The notes beneath the pieces were generated by a model, which saw nothing but the letters and a program-made list of their open reading frames with translations, made no database searches and was not told the origin of the DNA. The position numbers and the translations under genes were made by a program. DNA of 64,000 nt from Calothrix sp. PCC 7716 (GTDB taxonomy: Bacteria; Cyanobacteriota; Cyanobacteriia; Cyanobacteriales; Nostocaceae), in NCBI RefSeq assembly GCF_019977735.1, contig NZ_AP025018.1:10358580-10422579 (forward strand), given 5' to 3'. This document shows, piece by piece, positions 36,780 to 44,703 of this stretch (positions within the stretch are counted from its first letter, which is position 1; each line of letters starts with the position of its first letter).

Positions 36780-37175
36780 TCAAGTAAATGGATTCAATAT
36801 AGATATGCTGCAACCCTCAAAATCTTTAGTATTCCTAGTAACAAGAGTAAGATTGTGTATCTCAGCCGTTGCTGCTATTATAATATCCGCTTGAGAACGC
36901 TGTTTACCTTGAGTTCTTAACACACCCCTCAACTCACCTGCACGCTTGGCAATTTCAGAATTAACAGGAAGAATTTGGCAGTAAGTTGCAAGAAATTTTT
37001 CAAACCATTTTTGGATTCGAGGACTAGGTTTAGCAGCTAAACCATAATAAATTTCTTCCAAAGTGATAACACTTAAGTGAATTGATGTAACAGTATCACT
37101 CCATGCTATGACTCCTTGATTAGGGGTAGGACGAGATAGCTCACTAATAATGTTTGTATCGCAAAGAAAAGTCAT
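36780..37175 (-). CDS. VapC-type PIN-domain toxin
   Basis: 131 residues. PIN-domain acidic residues lie in FLCDTNIISEL, the TLEEIYYGL block and QADIIIAATA, with the C-terminal TRNTKDF. VapC toxins are RNases that act on tRNA or rRNA when not bound by antitoxin. It follows its antitoxin gene by 9 bp on the same strand. Confidence 0.88.
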   Translation of the reverse strand: MTFLCDTNIISELSRPTPNQGVIAWSDTVTSIHLSVITLEEIYYGLAAKPSPRIQKWFEKFLATYCQILPVNSEIAKRAGELRGVLRTQGKQRSQADIIIAATAEIHNLTLVTRNTKDFEGCSISILNPFT

Positions 37176-37184
37176 TCTACACTC

Positions 37185-37454
37185 TTAAACAAAGGGGTTG
37201 TCACGGTCGCTACGTGTCGGTATCTCTAAACTATAATCTTCTTCGGTACACAACTGTCTAAGTTCGGCAAAAGCTTTTGTTAAAGTAGGTTTTGCAGTAT
37301 ACTGCTGTTGCCAATTTAAAAATTCTTGAAAAAGTTGTGGGTCTACTATTGCCGCGACTAATTGCTCCTGAGTGTAAATTAATTGAGGTTCTTGATTCGT
37401 TGCATCGATTATAAGAGATAACTTATCTTGAGCTTCTTCAAATGACCATTTCAT
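37185..37454 (-). CDS. Phd/YefM-type antitoxin partner of VapC
   Basis: 89 residues with the Phd/YefM-like start KWSFEEAQDKLSLIIDAT and TQEQLVAAIVD, then a flexible, charged C-terminus expected to wrap the toxin. First gene of the pair; it likely autoregulates. Confidence 0.8.
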   Translation of the reverse strand: MKWSFEEAQDKLSLIIDATNQEPQLIYTQEQLVAAIVDPQLFQEFLNWQQQYTAKPTLTKAFAELRQLCTEEDYSLEIPTRSDRDNPFV

Positions 37455-37558
37455 TTCAAAGTCTCCGTTACATGTAAAAAACGTTCTGGTGGAACTTTTT
37501 TAAGGTTAGCCTATTTTAGAGGTGGTTTTGACTGGCACCAGTCAAAACCAATTAAATA

Positions 37559-38443
37559 TCACAATTTCATTAATAACTCCTGTGTTAACTGCACAAAAGA
37601 TTTAGAACCAGGAGACTGAGGATTATTTAAAACCACAGGCATAAAACTATCAACAGCTTTTGCGACGTTCATATCCATCGGTACCTGGCTTTTAAACACC
37701 TTGCTATCGCCAAAGTCTTGATATACACGGTTCATTACTTGCTTATAATACCTACCACTGAGCAAATTACCGCTGTACATGGTAAATACAATCCCCAGCA
37801 TTTGAATATCAATCTTAGCTTCCTGCTCGTGACTATCTTTTAGCTGGGCAATGCGTCTTTCTAAAAGTTGAATTCCAACTATAGATAAAGGCTCAGGTTT
37901 TGCTGGCAATATATAGAAATTACTCGTTGCCAGCGCGCTACGTGTTAGTAAAGTATAACCGGGAGCGCAATCACAAATAATAAAATCGTACTCATCGCGT
38001 ACTGGTTCCAATATTTTACTTAGCAAAACCCGCTCAAAACGGTTCCAAATAGTCTCAAAATCCTTCTCACCCAAAGTAACCGCTTGCTGGTGCAAAAGTT
38101 CTGACACCACAAACTCGTCGTACAAGTCAATGTCACCCGGTATCATATCTAGACCCTGTACATTACAAACCTGCTTTTGAATTACATCATGAATTGTATG
38201 GCTCGGCGCCTCACTAGGGGTCATAATTTGGTCAATTAAATATCGAAACGTTTTGCCCTGTTTACGACGATTAGCAAACTCAACAGGAGACATCAAACTT
38301 AGAGTAGCGCTAATTTGCGTATCCAAATCAATAACTAACACCCGTTTACCGTGATTTTTCGCCAAACAAGTAGCCATATTAACAGTAAGTGTCGTTTTAC
38401 CCACACCACCCTTCATATTCGCAGTCGCAATTACATATCCCAT
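37559..38443 (-). CDS. ParA family ATPase (orphan)
   Basis: 294 residues. Deviant Walker A KGGVGKTT at the N-terminus, VLVIDLDTQISATLSL (switch region) and FIICDCAPGYTLLTRS (Walker B). ParA ATPases position DNA or protein cargo on the nucleoid. No parB gene or obvious parS cluster is adjacent; the neighbours are a toxin-antitoxin pair and repeats. It differs in family from the ParA at 42434. Confidence 0.85.
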   Translation of the reverse strand: MGYVIATANMKGGVGKTTLTVNMATCLAKNHGKRVLVIDLDTQISATLSLMSPVEFANRRKQGKTFRYLIDQIMTPSEAPSHTIHDVIQKQVCNVQGLDMIPGDIDLYDEFVVSELLHQQAVTLGEKDFETIWNRFERVLLSKILEPVRDEYDFIICDCAPGYTLLTRSALATSNFYILPAKPEPLSIVGIQLLERRIAQLKDSHEQEAKIDIQMLGIVFTMYSGNLLSGRYYKQVMNRVYQDFGDSKVFKSQVPMDMNVAKAVDSFMPVVLNNPQSPGSKSFVQLTQELLMKL

Positions 38444-38755
38444 TAGTCAACCCTTCCAATAACGCATTCACATTGTAGGTTGGGTGGAGGCTTTGCGGAA
38501 CCCAACATATATATAAGCTTTATGTAAGCTACCTCCCCACACCCCTCACAATTTCAAGCAGTCAAAATTATACCAGCGAAGAATAACTAACAGAGCAAAC
38601 AAAAAGAGATTTTGTAAGGTGACATCTCTTTCTTGTGGAGCGGGCATCCTTGCCCGCCCTAACTATCAAATAAGCAAACTACTAGACATTAATATGTAAA
38701 TATAATTACCTTATTAGACACAGAGTACATAGAGAGAAGAGTAAGAAGAGGTTAA
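38444..38755. other. Intergenic repeat-rich region
   Basis: No gene. It holds a GTAGGTTGGG/GGAACCCAACA inverted pair (38475-38512), a GGGCATCCTTGCCC hairpin (about 38645) and CACAGAG-type sequence. The last part is copy A of a repeat also present at 40205. Confidence 0.6.
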
Positions 38756-39028
38756 CTTATATCTTGCACCAGCTTAGATAGCTGTAATAATCATAACCTC
38801 TGTATTTGTAGATTATTGGCTTCGTTCTTACCCGCATAGGGTTGAAAACCCTTATGCTAACAGTGCAAGTCCTCTGAAAGAGGACTATAAATGATTGTTA
38901 TTTTCAATACTATATGTTGTTTATATTGTGGTTTGTACTTAGACGTGCAAGATATCAGTTAAAATTGGTGCCTAAATATTGGATGGGACGGGGCACTCTT
39001 AAAGCCCATCCCACAAGATAATTAGTTT
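38622..39028. repeat. Compound repeat, copy A (interrupted by a MITE)
   Basis: Excluding the 203-bp insertion, it matches copy B at 40205-40405 over about 200 bp: CTTGTGGAGCGGGCATCCTT, CACAGAG, AGAGAGAAGAGTAAGA, GAGGTTAAAATTGG, and the closing CCCATCCCACAAGAT. It acts as the filled site for the MITE. Confidence 0.82.
38756..38958. mobile_element. MITE, family A, 203-bp variant with two internal hairpins
   Basis: Ends CTTATATCTTGCACC and CGTGCAAGATATCAG; target duplication TTAA (38752-38755, 38959-38962). Interior unrelated to the 120-bp copies. It contains GCATAGGGTTGAAAACCCTT followed by ATGC (10-bp stem, GAA loop) and AGTCCTCTGAAAGAGGACT (8-bp stem, GAA loop). The empty site survives at 40345. 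Confidence 0.9.
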
Positions 39029-39175
39029 CATTATAATGTTGCTTGCACTCTTTGCAGATAGAGCTTCCCTCACCTCAAAAAACTACAAGAGAACGGAGAA
39101 TAGGGACTTTCGAGTAGAAAGTAGAGAAGAAATACAGGTAATTTGCCAAATCCAGGAAGTCTAAATTATAATTTA

Positions 39176-39370
39176 GGCTCTTCCGTAGGTGTTATGCTGA
39201 ACTTAAAAATAAAATTCAGAGCTTTCCTTTAAAATCAAGGCTTCCAAGCAATTAGAGTCTAAAATTTCACGCGAAGGCTCGAACGTTAAGACTAACGGCT
39301 GTTATCCTTCCCTAGTAAAGGTTTGAAGCTTTTTTTTATACTCCTTCAGCATAAAAAGTAATGAAGAACC
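39176..39370. mobile_element. ISL3-related MITE, 195 bp
   Basis: Left end GGCTCTTCCGTAGGTGTTAT plus GCTGAA. The right end is the complement of a 26-mer agreeing with it at about 20 positions (TTCAGCATAA ... TGAAGAACC). Both resemble the 26-bp ends of the complete ISL3 element at 26758. The 8-bp target duplication is ATAATTTA (39168-39175 and 39371-39378). No coding capacity. Confidence 0.9.
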
Positions 39371-39469
39371 ATAATTTATTCTTCCAAATGGTATTATAGG
39401 AATTAGTGACACACAATTACTGAGTTAAACTCAAGTTATCATGGAAATAAAATTATTAAGATTGTAACC

Positions 39470-39772
39470 ATGAAACAAAAAACTCTTCCAATTCATTTAT
39501 CTTACGAAAAAATCAGACAATTTTGTCAACGTTACTCAATCCAAAAGCTTTCTTTATTTGGTTCTGTACTAAGAGATGATTTTACTAAAGAAAGTGATGT
39601 GGATGTTTTAGTAGAATTTCAACCAGGAAAAACTCCAGGTTTAGCTATTGTTACAATGGAAGATGAGTTATCAAATATAATAAATCGCAAGGTAGATTTA
39701 AGAACTGTAGCAGATTTAAGCTGTTATTTTCGCTCTGAAGTTTTAATGGAAGCGATGGTTATTTATGAGTAA
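39470..39772 (+). CDS. mntA: MntA-type nucleotidyltransferase antitoxin
   Basis: 100 residues. Minimal nucleotidyltransferase signature GS-x10-D-x-D: Gly31-Ser32, then Asp43 and Asp45 (FGSVLRDDFTKESDVDVLVE). In type VII toxin-antitoxin pairs MntA adds AMP units to a tyrosine of HepT and neutralises it. It overlaps the next gene by 8 bp, as usual for such pairs. Confidence 0.9.
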   Translation: MKQKTLPIHLSYEKIRQFCQRYSIQKLSLFGSVLRDDFTKESDVDVLVEFQPGKTPGLAIVTMEDELSNIINRKVDLRTVADLSCYFRSEVLMEAMVIYE

Positions 39773-40112
39773 AGTTGATGATTTAACTCGGCTAAAACAT
39801 ATTCAAGATGCGGCACAAGAAGCGTTATCTTTTACAAAAAATCGTACTCGAAGTGATTTAGACACTGATAGGATGCTATCTTTGGCTCTAGTAAGATTAC
39901 TTGAAATAATTGGTGAAGCAGGTAATCGTGTTTCTGAAAATTGTCAAGCCAAGTATTCAAAAATACCTTGGCGACAGATTGTAGGCATGAGAAATCGTGT
40001 TATTCATGCGTATTTTGATATTGATTTAAATATTGTCTGGCAAGTAATCACTCAAGATTTAGATTCACTTTTGATAGAGATTGAAAAGGCAATTAGAGAT
40101 TTAGAAACGTAA
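39765..40112 (+). CDS. hepT: HepT-type HEPN RNase toxin
   Basis: 115 residues with the HEPN motif R-x4-H-x-Y: Arg76, His81, Tyr83 (RNRVIHAYF). This is the complete toxin motif including the tyrosine that MntA-type partners modify. HEPN toxins cut RNA. The pair appears intact, unlike most other toxin-antitoxin loci nearby. Confidence 0.9.
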   Translation: MSKVDDLTRLKHIQDAAQEALSFTKNRTRSDLDTDRMLSLALVRLLEIIGEAGNRVSENCQAKYSKIPWRQIVGMRNRVIHAYFDIDLNIVWQVITQDLDSLLIEIEKAIRDLET

Positions 40113-40485
40113 ATTATGGTACTCATGCCTTTTGGCAGGATATATGGTACCGCATCACCAATTCCATAACATTATTGGGTACATACCTAAATTTACTGTG
40201 TAGAGTAATATCTCTTGTGGAGCGGGCATCCTTGCCCGCCTTAAACATTCAAATAAGCAAACAAATGTTCGACATTATTCATATTAAGGTAAAGATAATT
40301 ACCACAGAGAAACAGAGTACACAGAGAGAAGAGTAAGATGAGGTTAAAATTGGCGCCTGTTTATATAGGACGGGCAAGGATGCCCATCCCACAAGATGGT
40401 TAGTATCATTTTTGGTAATTAATCTATATTTAGTAAATCACAAACTTTATTAGAAACTTTACTACATAAGCATTTGAGCAAAACA
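40113..40485. other. Intergenic repeat region with the MITE empty site
   Basis: No gene. It contains compound repeat copy B with GGGCATCCTTGCCC and GGGCAAGGATGCCC hairpins, a CACAGAG block, the uninterrupted GAGGTTAAAATTGG and one GGCGCC. Confidence 0.6.
40205..40405. repeat. Compound repeat, copy B (uninterrupted)
   Basis: Same order of blocks as copy A at 38622-39028 but without the MITE; a single TTAA is present in GAGGTTAAAATTGG. It differs from copy A at GGCGCC (copy A has GGTGCC). Confidence 0.82.
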
Positions 40486-40814
40486 TTAATGACTTGACAC
40501 AGCGCGAATCGGTTGTATGCTCAAGCGATAGCCAAGATTATGAAGAACAAGACTGATAGTTCGCAGTTCAGGGTTCCCCTCTGAAGACAAAGCCCCATAA
40601 AGGTTTTAACGATTCAAACCCATTTTTTCCGCAAAGTAGGTCATCCCAAACCAAATTGTGCCTCCACCACATTCCGCAGCGCTTCCAGAAAAAACGCCAA
40701 CTCCCCATCCTGCTTGTATTCTTCAAAGACAACCTCTAAGTATGCCTTTGCCATTTCCGCGTTTTGTAGCTGTTCCAACAGCACCTCGTCATGGTTTCTA
40801 AGTTTCTTAGCCAT
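40486..40814 (-). pseudogene. HigA-like addiction-module antidote gene, frameshifted
   Basis: Good start (AGGAG, 7 nt, ATG GCT AAG; MAKKLRNHDEVLLEQLQNAE, AKAYLEVVFEEYKQDGE). After NVVEAQFGL the frame shifts. The remainder reads MTYFAEKMGLNR, stop, NLYGALSSEGNPELRTISLV to a stop at 40486. So there is both a frameshift and a CAA-to-TAA change. No toxin gene is adjacent; a dead antitoxin. Confidence 0.8.
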
Positions 40815-40949
40815 CTTGTTTCTCCTAATAAATTTGAACGGATAAAAGGGGAATAGTAGGTTTGGTAGAGGCTTGTTGGAACCCAACATAATATATATAA
40901 TCACTAATGTAAAATAGAAGGGTAAATAGGAGTAGCTGGAAAGCCGGAT

Positions 40950-41270
40950 ATGACTAAGGTTTCTATCGTGCTAGAAGATAAACAGGGAGAAGGGTTTTTA
41001 GCAACTGTTTTGGGCTTGCCAGAGTGTAAAGCACAAGGAGTTAACCGTCAGGAAGCGCTAGACAATATACAAAAAGTTTTGTTTGACCATTTACAAGGGT
41101 CTGAAATTATTGAAATTAATATTGATACTGAACATCCTCTGCTAAAACTGGCTGGAATATTCCAAGATGACCCTCAGTTTAATGACATGCTGGCATTTAT
41201 TGAAGCTGATCGACGTGAGCTAGATGCGAAACTACAAGCAGAGGGAACAGAAAGCAATCCTGCCGGATGA
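40950..41270 (+). CDS. HicB-like antitoxin
   Basis: 106 residues. The HicB-like fold is seen in VLEDKQGEGFLATVLGLPEC and GVNRQEALDNIQKVLFDHL. The C-terminal part (FNDMLAFIEADRRELDAKLQ) is of the type paired with PIN toxins. Its stop overlaps the start of a PIN-toxin remnant (ATGA), so its partner has been deleted. Confidence 0.75.
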   Translation: MTKVSIVLEDKQGEGFLATVLGLPECKAQGVNRQEALDNIQKVLFDHLQGSEIIEINIDTEHPLLKLAGIFQDDPQFNDMLAFIEADRRELDAKLQAEGTESNPAG

Positions 41271-41335
41271 GTTTATGGATTTTTGATATAGTAAGCTTAT
41301 TTATAATCCAATTATTAAAAATATTTACCAAAAAG
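41267..41335 (+). pseudogene. N-terminal remnant of a PIN-domain toxin
   Basis: MSLWIFDIVSLF resembles the first residues of PIN toxins (SLWIxDTDxxSLF). After about 12 codons the match ends, and the frame runs by chance into the next antitoxin. Overlap with the HicB-like stop supports an original pair. Confidence 0.5.
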
Positions 41336-41605
41336 ATGCAAATTACTCTTACCATTCCTGACAATATCGTTTACCAACTCGCTGATAACCCTGAGCAACT
41401 ATCGAGACGCGCGTTTGAATCCCTCGTCGTTGATGCTTACCGCAGTCGTCAACTTTCTACTGCCGAAGTACAGCGTATTCTCAACCTTCCCGGACGACTA
41501 GCAACCGATGCCTTCCTTAAAGCCCATGAAGCCTACCTACCTTACACCGAAACAGACCTCGACCAAGACCTGCAATCAATAGACCAAGCCCTTGCCCAAT
41601 TATGA
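41336..41605 (+). CDS. UPF0175 family antitoxin
   Basis: 89 residues from the internal ATG at 41336: MQITLTIPDNIVYQLADNPE, ESLVVDAYRSRQLSTAEVQR, ILNLPGRLATDAFLKAHEAY. This is a ribbon-helix-helix-like antitoxin that pairs with DUF3368 PIN toxins, as here (4-bp overlap with the next gene). The longer frame from 41267 is a deletion-created fusion. Confidence 0.8.
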   Translation: MQITLTIPDNIVYQLADNPEQLSRRAFESLVVDAYRSRQLSTAEVQRILNLPGRLATDAFLKAHEAYLPYTETDLDQDLQSIDQALAQL

Positions 41606-41928
41606 CCGTTGTTTGTGATACCTCGCCTCTGTGCTACCTAATTTTGATTAATCACGTAGAAATACTGCCTCAACTTTTCAATAATATTCTTATTCCAAAC
41701 GCTGTTCGCACAGAACTACTTGCAGAAGGCTCTTATACCCAAGTTCAAAACTGGATTACGCAAGCCCCAACCTGGCTTGACATTCAACCTGTTACTACAC
41801 TTCTGCCTGATCTTCCCAATAAACTTGGTGCAGGTGAGCAAGAAGCTATTTCGCTTGCCTTCCACCTTAATGCTACCTTAATTATTCTTGATGATATGGA
41901 CGCACGAGTTGAAGCTGCCTTTACCTAG
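41602..41928 (+). pseudogene. DUF3368 PIN-domain toxin, C-terminally truncated
   Basis: 108 codons beginning VVCDTSPLCYLILINHVEIL with GAGEQEAISLAF and the acidic IILDDMDAR. The family usually has about 150 residues; the C-terminal part after DDMDAR is lost and followed by unrelated sequence. Probably inactive, although the acidic residues remain. Confidence 0.65.
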
Positions 41929-42433
41929 CGAGTACGCTGCGGAATTTTGTTTTGCCATCTAAGAATAATAATTGAGTCAGTTTCAAAGATTGCTCTTATT
42001 AGTAAATTTGAACAGATAAAAGAGGATAGTAGGTTGGGTGGAGGCTTTGTGTTCACTTAGTATTCCGTTATCCGTAAACGAAGTTTTCCCGTAGGGTAGG
42101 ATATCCGCTTATGGTAGGAAAACCCAACATATTAGTTAATATTGTAATTATCCATACATAACAATAAGTAATTCTTATTACTAATATTTCCTGATACAGT
42201 GTAACAATAAGTGAGGTATCACCGTGTTGAAAACAAAAACACTTACAGGAGGACTATAAAAATTCACTTTTAAGCTAGAGCTTTGCGGTAACGAAAGCGA
42301 AGTCGAAACAAGCTTATGACTATCGCATCAAGATAAATGATAACGATCTGGTGATTTTACTGTTGATCACTATTAATTCATGTATACACTGATTAAGTAT
42401 TAGTTAAAATAATACAAAGAATCCTATACTTAT
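41929..42433. other. Intergenic region, 505 bp
   Basis: It contains GTAGGTTGGGTGGAGGCTTT with an interrupted AAACCCAACA partner (42029-42128), a break of the same repeat type as at 38475. The rest is unrecognised; the promoter of the nuclease-ParA operon should lie here. Confidence 0.5.
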
Positions 42434-43909
42434 ATGTCTGCTGACTATACTTCCAATTTACAGAGCATTTTTAGTAATATCTCACCCGAAAGTAGTGAAT
42501 CAGATGTCGAAAAAAAAGTTATAGTTCCACTATTGCAAATGCTGGGTTACAGTCCGAAAGATTGGGAACCACAAGCAGCGGTTGGTAAATCTAAACTTGA
42601 TTTTCTGGTACTCCCACCTACCTCAGAGATTCCATATGCACCCTATTTAGTCATTGAAGTAAAAGCTCCTAGCAAAAATCTTGCTCAAAACATATGGCAA
42701 ATCAATGACTATATGAGAAAGACAGTCGCTTTCATTGGATTATTAACAAACGGATACGAATTCCGTATAATTTATAATTATGAACTTAAGCCAAAAGAAA
42801 TATTAAATTATTCTCAAAAAGAGTTTATTGATAATTTTGAATCATTAAATAAATTATTGTCCAAGCCCACTTGTTTAACTATTTACAAAACAATATACCA
42901 GAACGAACAAAATTTTCGTTCTAAATTCTTAGAACAAATTTCAAAACTATTTAAAGATGAGAAAAACATTGCTAACGTTAGTGAAAGTTATAGCTCTGAA
43001 AAAAATAGTCCATTAACTATAGAAAAAGAAAAGGATAAAAGTATGATTATTACTATATTTAATAATAAAGGTGGTGTAGGTAAAACTACAACAACTATTA
43101 ACCTTGCAGCAGCATTAAGTAAGCTGGGAAAACGTGTACTTTTAATTGATGTTGACGCTCAAGCTAATTTAACGACAGGATTAGGAATTGATCCGTTAGA
43201 GGATATTGAAGATCAAGGCAAGAAAGATATAACTGATTTACTTTTAGACCCCAGAACCAAATTAGAAGATGTAGTTATTCATAAACAGTGGGATGATGTT
43301 GAACTGGATATAGTTCCATCTCATATTCGTTTAAGCGATATGGAAGCAGCATTAATTATGACACCAGATGTAGACAGGGTATTATCAAAGAAGCTGAGGA
43401 AATATAATGAAAAGTATGACTATGTATTAATTGACCCACCACCATCATTTGGTAAAGCTAACACTATTTCCTTAATGGCATCTTCTGCTGTATTTATTCC
43501 TACGCAATTAACTCCTTACCCAGTTCGTGCATTAGAATATGTAATTAATAGAGCTATTGCAGTAGATGAATCTAGAGATGACTCTTTACATATTTTAGGT
43601 ATAGCAGTAAGTATGTACGATAGATCAGCAAGTAAAAATATTACTGCAATGACTCAAAAAATTTTAGAAATTATTGCTAAAAAAGGTGAAGGTAAAGATT
43701 TAGAATTATTTCCGCGCCATACATGGATTCCACGTTTAACTATTGTTGCTAATGCATCAGATACGGATAAAGCTTATCCTCTTTGTTATGCTGAATTTGA
43801 TAAGAGTTTAAGTAGTAAAGAGAAAGAGGCTGCACAAGATGCTTTTAACTGTTATATAGAGTTAGGAAAGTACTTAATTTCTACTGTAGATAAAAAACGG
43901 AGTAAGTAA
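42434..43909 (+). CDS. Type I restriction HsdR_N-like nuclease domain fused to a ParA ATPase
   Basis: 491 residues. Residues ~1-190 resemble the N-terminal PD-(D/E)XK domain of HsdR, with Glu26, Asp56 (KSKLDFLVL) and Glu75-x-Lys77 (YLVIEVKAPS). Residues ~203-491 are a complete ParA/Soj-type ATPase: deviant Walker A KGGVGKTT (212-219), LLIDVDAQANLTTGLG and YDYVLIDPPPSFG. HsdR_N domains normally join helicases, not ParA. Met204, with AAGG 8 nt upstream, could be an internal start making ParA alone. One base separates it from the ParB-like gene. A partition module armed with a nuclease, or a defence ATPase, are both possible. Confidence 0.85.
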   Translation: MSADYTSNLQSIFSNISPESSESDVEKKVIVPLLQMLGYSPKDWEPQAAVGKSKLDFLVLPPTSEIPYAPYLVIEVKAPSKNLAQNIWQINDYMRKTVAFIGLLTNGYEFRIIYNYELKPKEILNYSQKEFIDNFESLNKLLSKPTCLTIYKTIYQNEQNFRSKFLEQISKLFKDEKNIANVSESYSSEKNSPLTIEKEKDKSMIITIFNNKGGVGKTTTTINLAAALSKLGKRVLLIDVDAQANLTTGLGIDPLEDIEDQGKKDITDLLLDPRTKLEDVVIHKQWDDVELDIVPSHIRLSDMEAALIMTPDVDRVLSKKLRKYNEKYDYVLIDPPPSFGKANTISLMASSAVFIPTQLTPYPVRALEYVINRAIAVDESRDDSLHILGIAVSMYDRSASKNITAMTQKILEIIAKKGEGKDLELFPRHTWIPRLTIVANASDTDKAYPLCYAEFDKSLSSKEKEAAQDAFNCYIELGKYLISTVDKKRSK

Positions 43910-44698
43910 ATGAACGAGAATGAAAGACGTAACAAAATTGTCAATTATTTACGGATAAAACCAGTAAATCATGGTCAAGTTTATACATTTCAGATAGCTT
44001 TACCTCCATCTGAAATATTAGATATTCCCTTTGAAAGGAGTGAATATTTAAAGTTGAGTTTTGCAAATCAAGGTACTAATTTAATTCCGCTAATTGTACG
44101 TCGTACCGAAGCATATTCTGAAGAAGAAGATTATGAAGTAGTATATGGTGCTGACTGGTTGTTTATTGCCAAAGAAGTAAATATCGAAAAGCTGTGGGTT
44201 TGGGTTTTTGATATGACTGATGAGGAAGTTACTATCACAAAACAAGAAATGCAGCAGTTGATGGGGAATTCAAACCCTACTCCTAACGAATTAGAACTTG
44301 AATCTGACGAAAAAGGACAGCTTAAATCAGTATTAGAGCTATTAGATAGAGTCTTGCAACAAATAACAATACTGAATAAAAAAATTGAGTTAGTTACCGC
44401 ATCTGTTAAAGAGTTTAAGACGGTTGACAGTCAAAAAGAGCTATCGGAGGATACGTTAATTACTAAAGTCACTACAATTATTAAAGAAGTAATTGCTAAA
44501 GAATTAATTGAAGACGTTGTAAATAAAATATCAGAGTCTTCATCGTATCGTAGTTCTAGTGTAGTAAAACAAAAAGATTACGAATCTATGACAGTAATGG
44601 AACTTAAAGTAATAGCTTCCGAGCAAAATATAAAAGGACGTGCCCGAATGAAAAGACAGGAGCTTATTACAGCAATTAAAAAAAATGAAAGCCGATAG
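43910..44698 (+). CDS. ParB-like protein with C-terminal Rho_N/SAP-like DNA-binding domain
   Basis: 262 residues. The N-terminal ParB/sulfiredoxin-type fold is recognisable in LIPLIVRRT and YEVVYGADWLFIAKEV, but the usual GERRxRA phosphate-binding motif is GADWLFIA. CTPase/nuclease function may therefore be altered. A coiled-coil middle (~125-220) leads to a Rho_N-like end (TVMELKVIASEQNIKGRARM), which should bind nucleic acid. Directly follows the nuclease-ParA gene, so it is its likely partner. Stops 5 bp before the convergent exonuclease gene. Confidence 0.7.
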   Translation: MNENERRNKIVNYLRIKPVNHGQVYTFQIALPPSEILDIPFERSEYLKLSFANQGTNLIPLIVRRTEAYSEEEDYEVVYGADWLFIAKEVNIEKLWVWVFDMTDEEVTITKQEMQQLMGNSNPTPNELELESDEKGQLKSVLELLDRVLQQITILNKKIELVTASVKEFKTVDSQKELSEDTLITKVTTIIKEVIAKELIEDVVNKISESSSYRSSSVVKQKDYESMTVMELKVIASEQNIKGRARMKRQELITAIKKNESR

Positions 44699-44703
44699 AT
44701 TAC

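Noticed and set aside
39176-39370. This block as a degenerate protein gene
   Set aside because: Stops in all frames; the inverted ends and 8-bp duplication explain it better as a MITE.
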